Under the pieces are notes generated by a model, which searched no databases, was not told the DNA's origin, and saw nothing but the letters and a program-made list of their open reading frames with translations. From Dehalococcoidia bacterium UBA2160 (lineage in GTDB: Bacteria > Chloroflexota > Dehalococcoidia > Lucifugimonadales > UBA1123), in the NCBI GenBank assembly GCA_002328865.1, contig DCWO01000083.1:45175-51545 (forward strand): a DNA stretch of 6,371 nt. The letters are read 5' to 3'. This document shows positions 5,514-6,371 of this stretch, one piece after another (position 1 is the stretch's first letter; each line of letters begins with the position of its first letter). The translations under genes were made by a program, and so were the position numbers.

Positions 5514-6213
5514 CCGACGCGTCGGGGACCTCATATCGATATCCGACGCCCCAAACGGTTACGATTCGTTGTGGCGACTGGTTCGGGTCGGCCTCGATCT
5601 TGTTCCGCAGGCTCGCGATATGCCAGCGGACGACCTCGGCCGAGTAGTGAGGAGACTCCCAGACGCGCTTTCGGATCTCGTCGATGCTGCAGGTCTTGCC
5701 CGCCCATTCGGTCAATAGGCCGAGCAACTTGAACTCGATGGGCGTCAAATCGACCCGCTCACCTCGGACCCACACCTCGTGGCGTTCGCGTTGGATGGTG
5801 ATCTCGCTGTCCTGGTAGCGGTCTTCATTGACCTGCGGCGAATCTGACCACCGGGTCCTGCGAATCAGAGCTGCCGCGCGGGCCAGAAATTCGTCCATGC
5901 CCACGGGTTTGACCACGTAGTCGTCGGCGCCAAGATCGAATCCCTTTATTTTTTCGACCTCTTGGCCGAGACCGCTCAAGATCATTATTGGCGCTTTTGA
6001 CACCTGCCGAACCTGGCGGCAGAATTCAAAGCCGTCCATCTCCGGCATCATGATGTCCGCGATCACCAGGTCTGGGCGGTGTTCGTACAATGCCTGCAGT
6101 CCTTCGAGACCGTTGGTCCCGAAGCAAGTTTCGTATCCAGCTTCTTCCAGCCATGTCAAAAGCAAGTCGCGCACCGGCTGTTCGTCGTCAACGACAAGCA
6201 CTTTATCCGTCAA
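5497..6213 (-). CDS. OmpR/PhoB-family two-component response regulator
   Basis: A 238-residue DNA-binding regulator of standard length. The receiver domain (about 3-118) has the acidic pair D9/D10 with VLVVDDE, the phosphoacceptor D53 in IADIMMPEMDG, the switch residue S80 in MILSG, Y99 in GADDYVVKP, and the invariant K102. The C-terminal winged-helix domain (about 136-230) shows LTPIEFKLLGLL, a recognition-helix region VVRWHIASLRNKIE, and the wing signature VTVWGVGYRYE. All catalytic residues are intact, so it should be phosphorylated by a partner histidine kinase and then bind DNA as a dimer. No kinase is in the window; downstream lies a convergent unrelated gene, so a partner could only be upstream past the right edge or unlinked. 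The start is TTG at 6213, chosen because GGAGG (plus 6223-6227) sits nine bases upstream and the encoded N-terminus MTDKVLVVDDE begins exactly as receivers do. The regulon and signal cannot be told from the sequence. Confidence 0.95.
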   Translation of the reverse strand: MTDKVLVVDDEQPVRDLLLTWLEEAGYETCFGTNGLEGLQALYEHRPDLVIADIMMPEMDGFEFCRQVRQVSKAPIMILSGLGQEVEKIKGFDLGADDYVVKPVGMDEFLARAAALIRRTRWSDSPQVNEDRYQDSEITIQRERHEVWVRGERVDLTPIEFKLLGLLTEWAGKTCSIDEIRKRVWESPHYSAEVVRWHIASLRNKIEADPNQSPQRIVTVWGVGYRYEVPDASEAESS

Positions 6214-6222
6214 ATTGAGATG

Positions 6223-6227
6223 CCTCC
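6223..6227 (-). promoter_or_regulatory. Ribosome binding site supporting a TTG start for the response regulator
   Basis: On the minus strand CGGAGG is followed by nine bases and then TTG at 6213. No ATG or GTG lies at a suitable distance that would give a normal receiver N-terminus, so this site decides the rare start codon. Confidence 0.6.
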
Positions 6228-6261
6228 GATGGGTACGGACCCCTAGGGCTACAGCGCGCCC

Positions 6262-6303
6262 GACAGCCGGTGATCGAGTGCATTACCTGTTGGCTGTCAA
6301 CAG
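6262..6303. promoter_or_regulatory. Inverted repeats with a -35-like box upstream of the response regulator
   Basis: CTGTTG (6287-6292) and CAACAG (6298-6303) are perfect six-base inverted repeats with a five-base centre. A second pair, GACAGCC (6262-6268) and GGCTGTC (6292-6298), is perfect over seven bases with 23 between. On the minus strand the perfect consensus TTGACA (plus 6295-6300) lies inside the first repeat, but no good -10 follows at 16-18 bases (TCGATC or neighbours). The layout suggests an operator or activator-dependent promoter for the response regulator gene. This is inference; the rest of the spacer (6304-6371) shows no gene that I can support. Confidence 0.3.
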
Positions 6304-6371
6304 AAATGGGACGGAAAGTTAATGGAGACTTTGAGCTGATATCGCGAGCTCTCTGAGTTGATGATTGTACA

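Noticed and set aside
6241..6248. CCCTAGGG palindrome in the response regulator leader
   Set aside because: It is an eight-base palindrome with no spacing or repeat context, so it is not distinguishable from chance.

Overview
The window is a GC-rich bacterial chromosomal segment with compact, ordinary protein-coding genes. Recognisable Shine-Dalgarno sites, a TTG start and a few -35/-10-like boxes are visible. I see no phage, transposon, CRISPR array, rRNA or tRNA. The gene mix fits a free-living bacterium. The Yip1-type membrane protein, the split sodium-pump subunits and the KdnA-like aminotransferase remind me of Chloroflexota or similar environmental lineages, but that taxonomic guess is weak and rests only on protein style.

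Layout, left to right. The 3' end of an unidentified glycine-rich protein with a C-terminal membrane segment (2-253, +) is followed by a complete TatD-family metal-dependent hydrolase (324-1133, +). A convergent Yip1-type five-helix membrane protein (1194-1739, -) faces it across a hairpin, and has a good candidate promoter at 1771-1800. After a divergent spacer (1740-1987) comes the core of the window, a three-gene plus-strand cluster. It encodes the membrane and carrier parts of a Na+-translocating decarboxylase: a small single-helix OadG-type subunit (1988-2281), the beta-subunit sodium channel/decarboxylase (2306-3460), and a biotin carrier protein (3497-3985). The same strand then carries a DegT/DnrJ/EryC1/StrS-family PLP aminotransferase (4087-5361). 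An OmpR/PhoB-type response regulator (5497-6213) is on the minus strand, convergent with the aminotransferase, with a TTG start and an upstream region holding inverted repeats.

How they work together. The three decarboxylase genes form one machine. In this family a soluble carboxyltransferase (alpha) moves CO2 from an acyl-CoA or oxaloacetate to biotin on the carrier, and the beta subunit decarboxylates carboxybiotin while exporting Na+. The alpha subunit is not in the window, so the substrate cannot be named from here. The other genes show no evident functional link to the pump. The response regulator has no histidine kinase in view.

I did not find convincing evidence of an undescribed system. 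The points most worth a second look are the alpha-less sodium pump, a pair of mutually exclusive hairpins between the carrier gene and the aminotransferase, the KdnA-like aminotransferase outside any visible sugar cluster, and the repeat-bearing leader of the response regulator.
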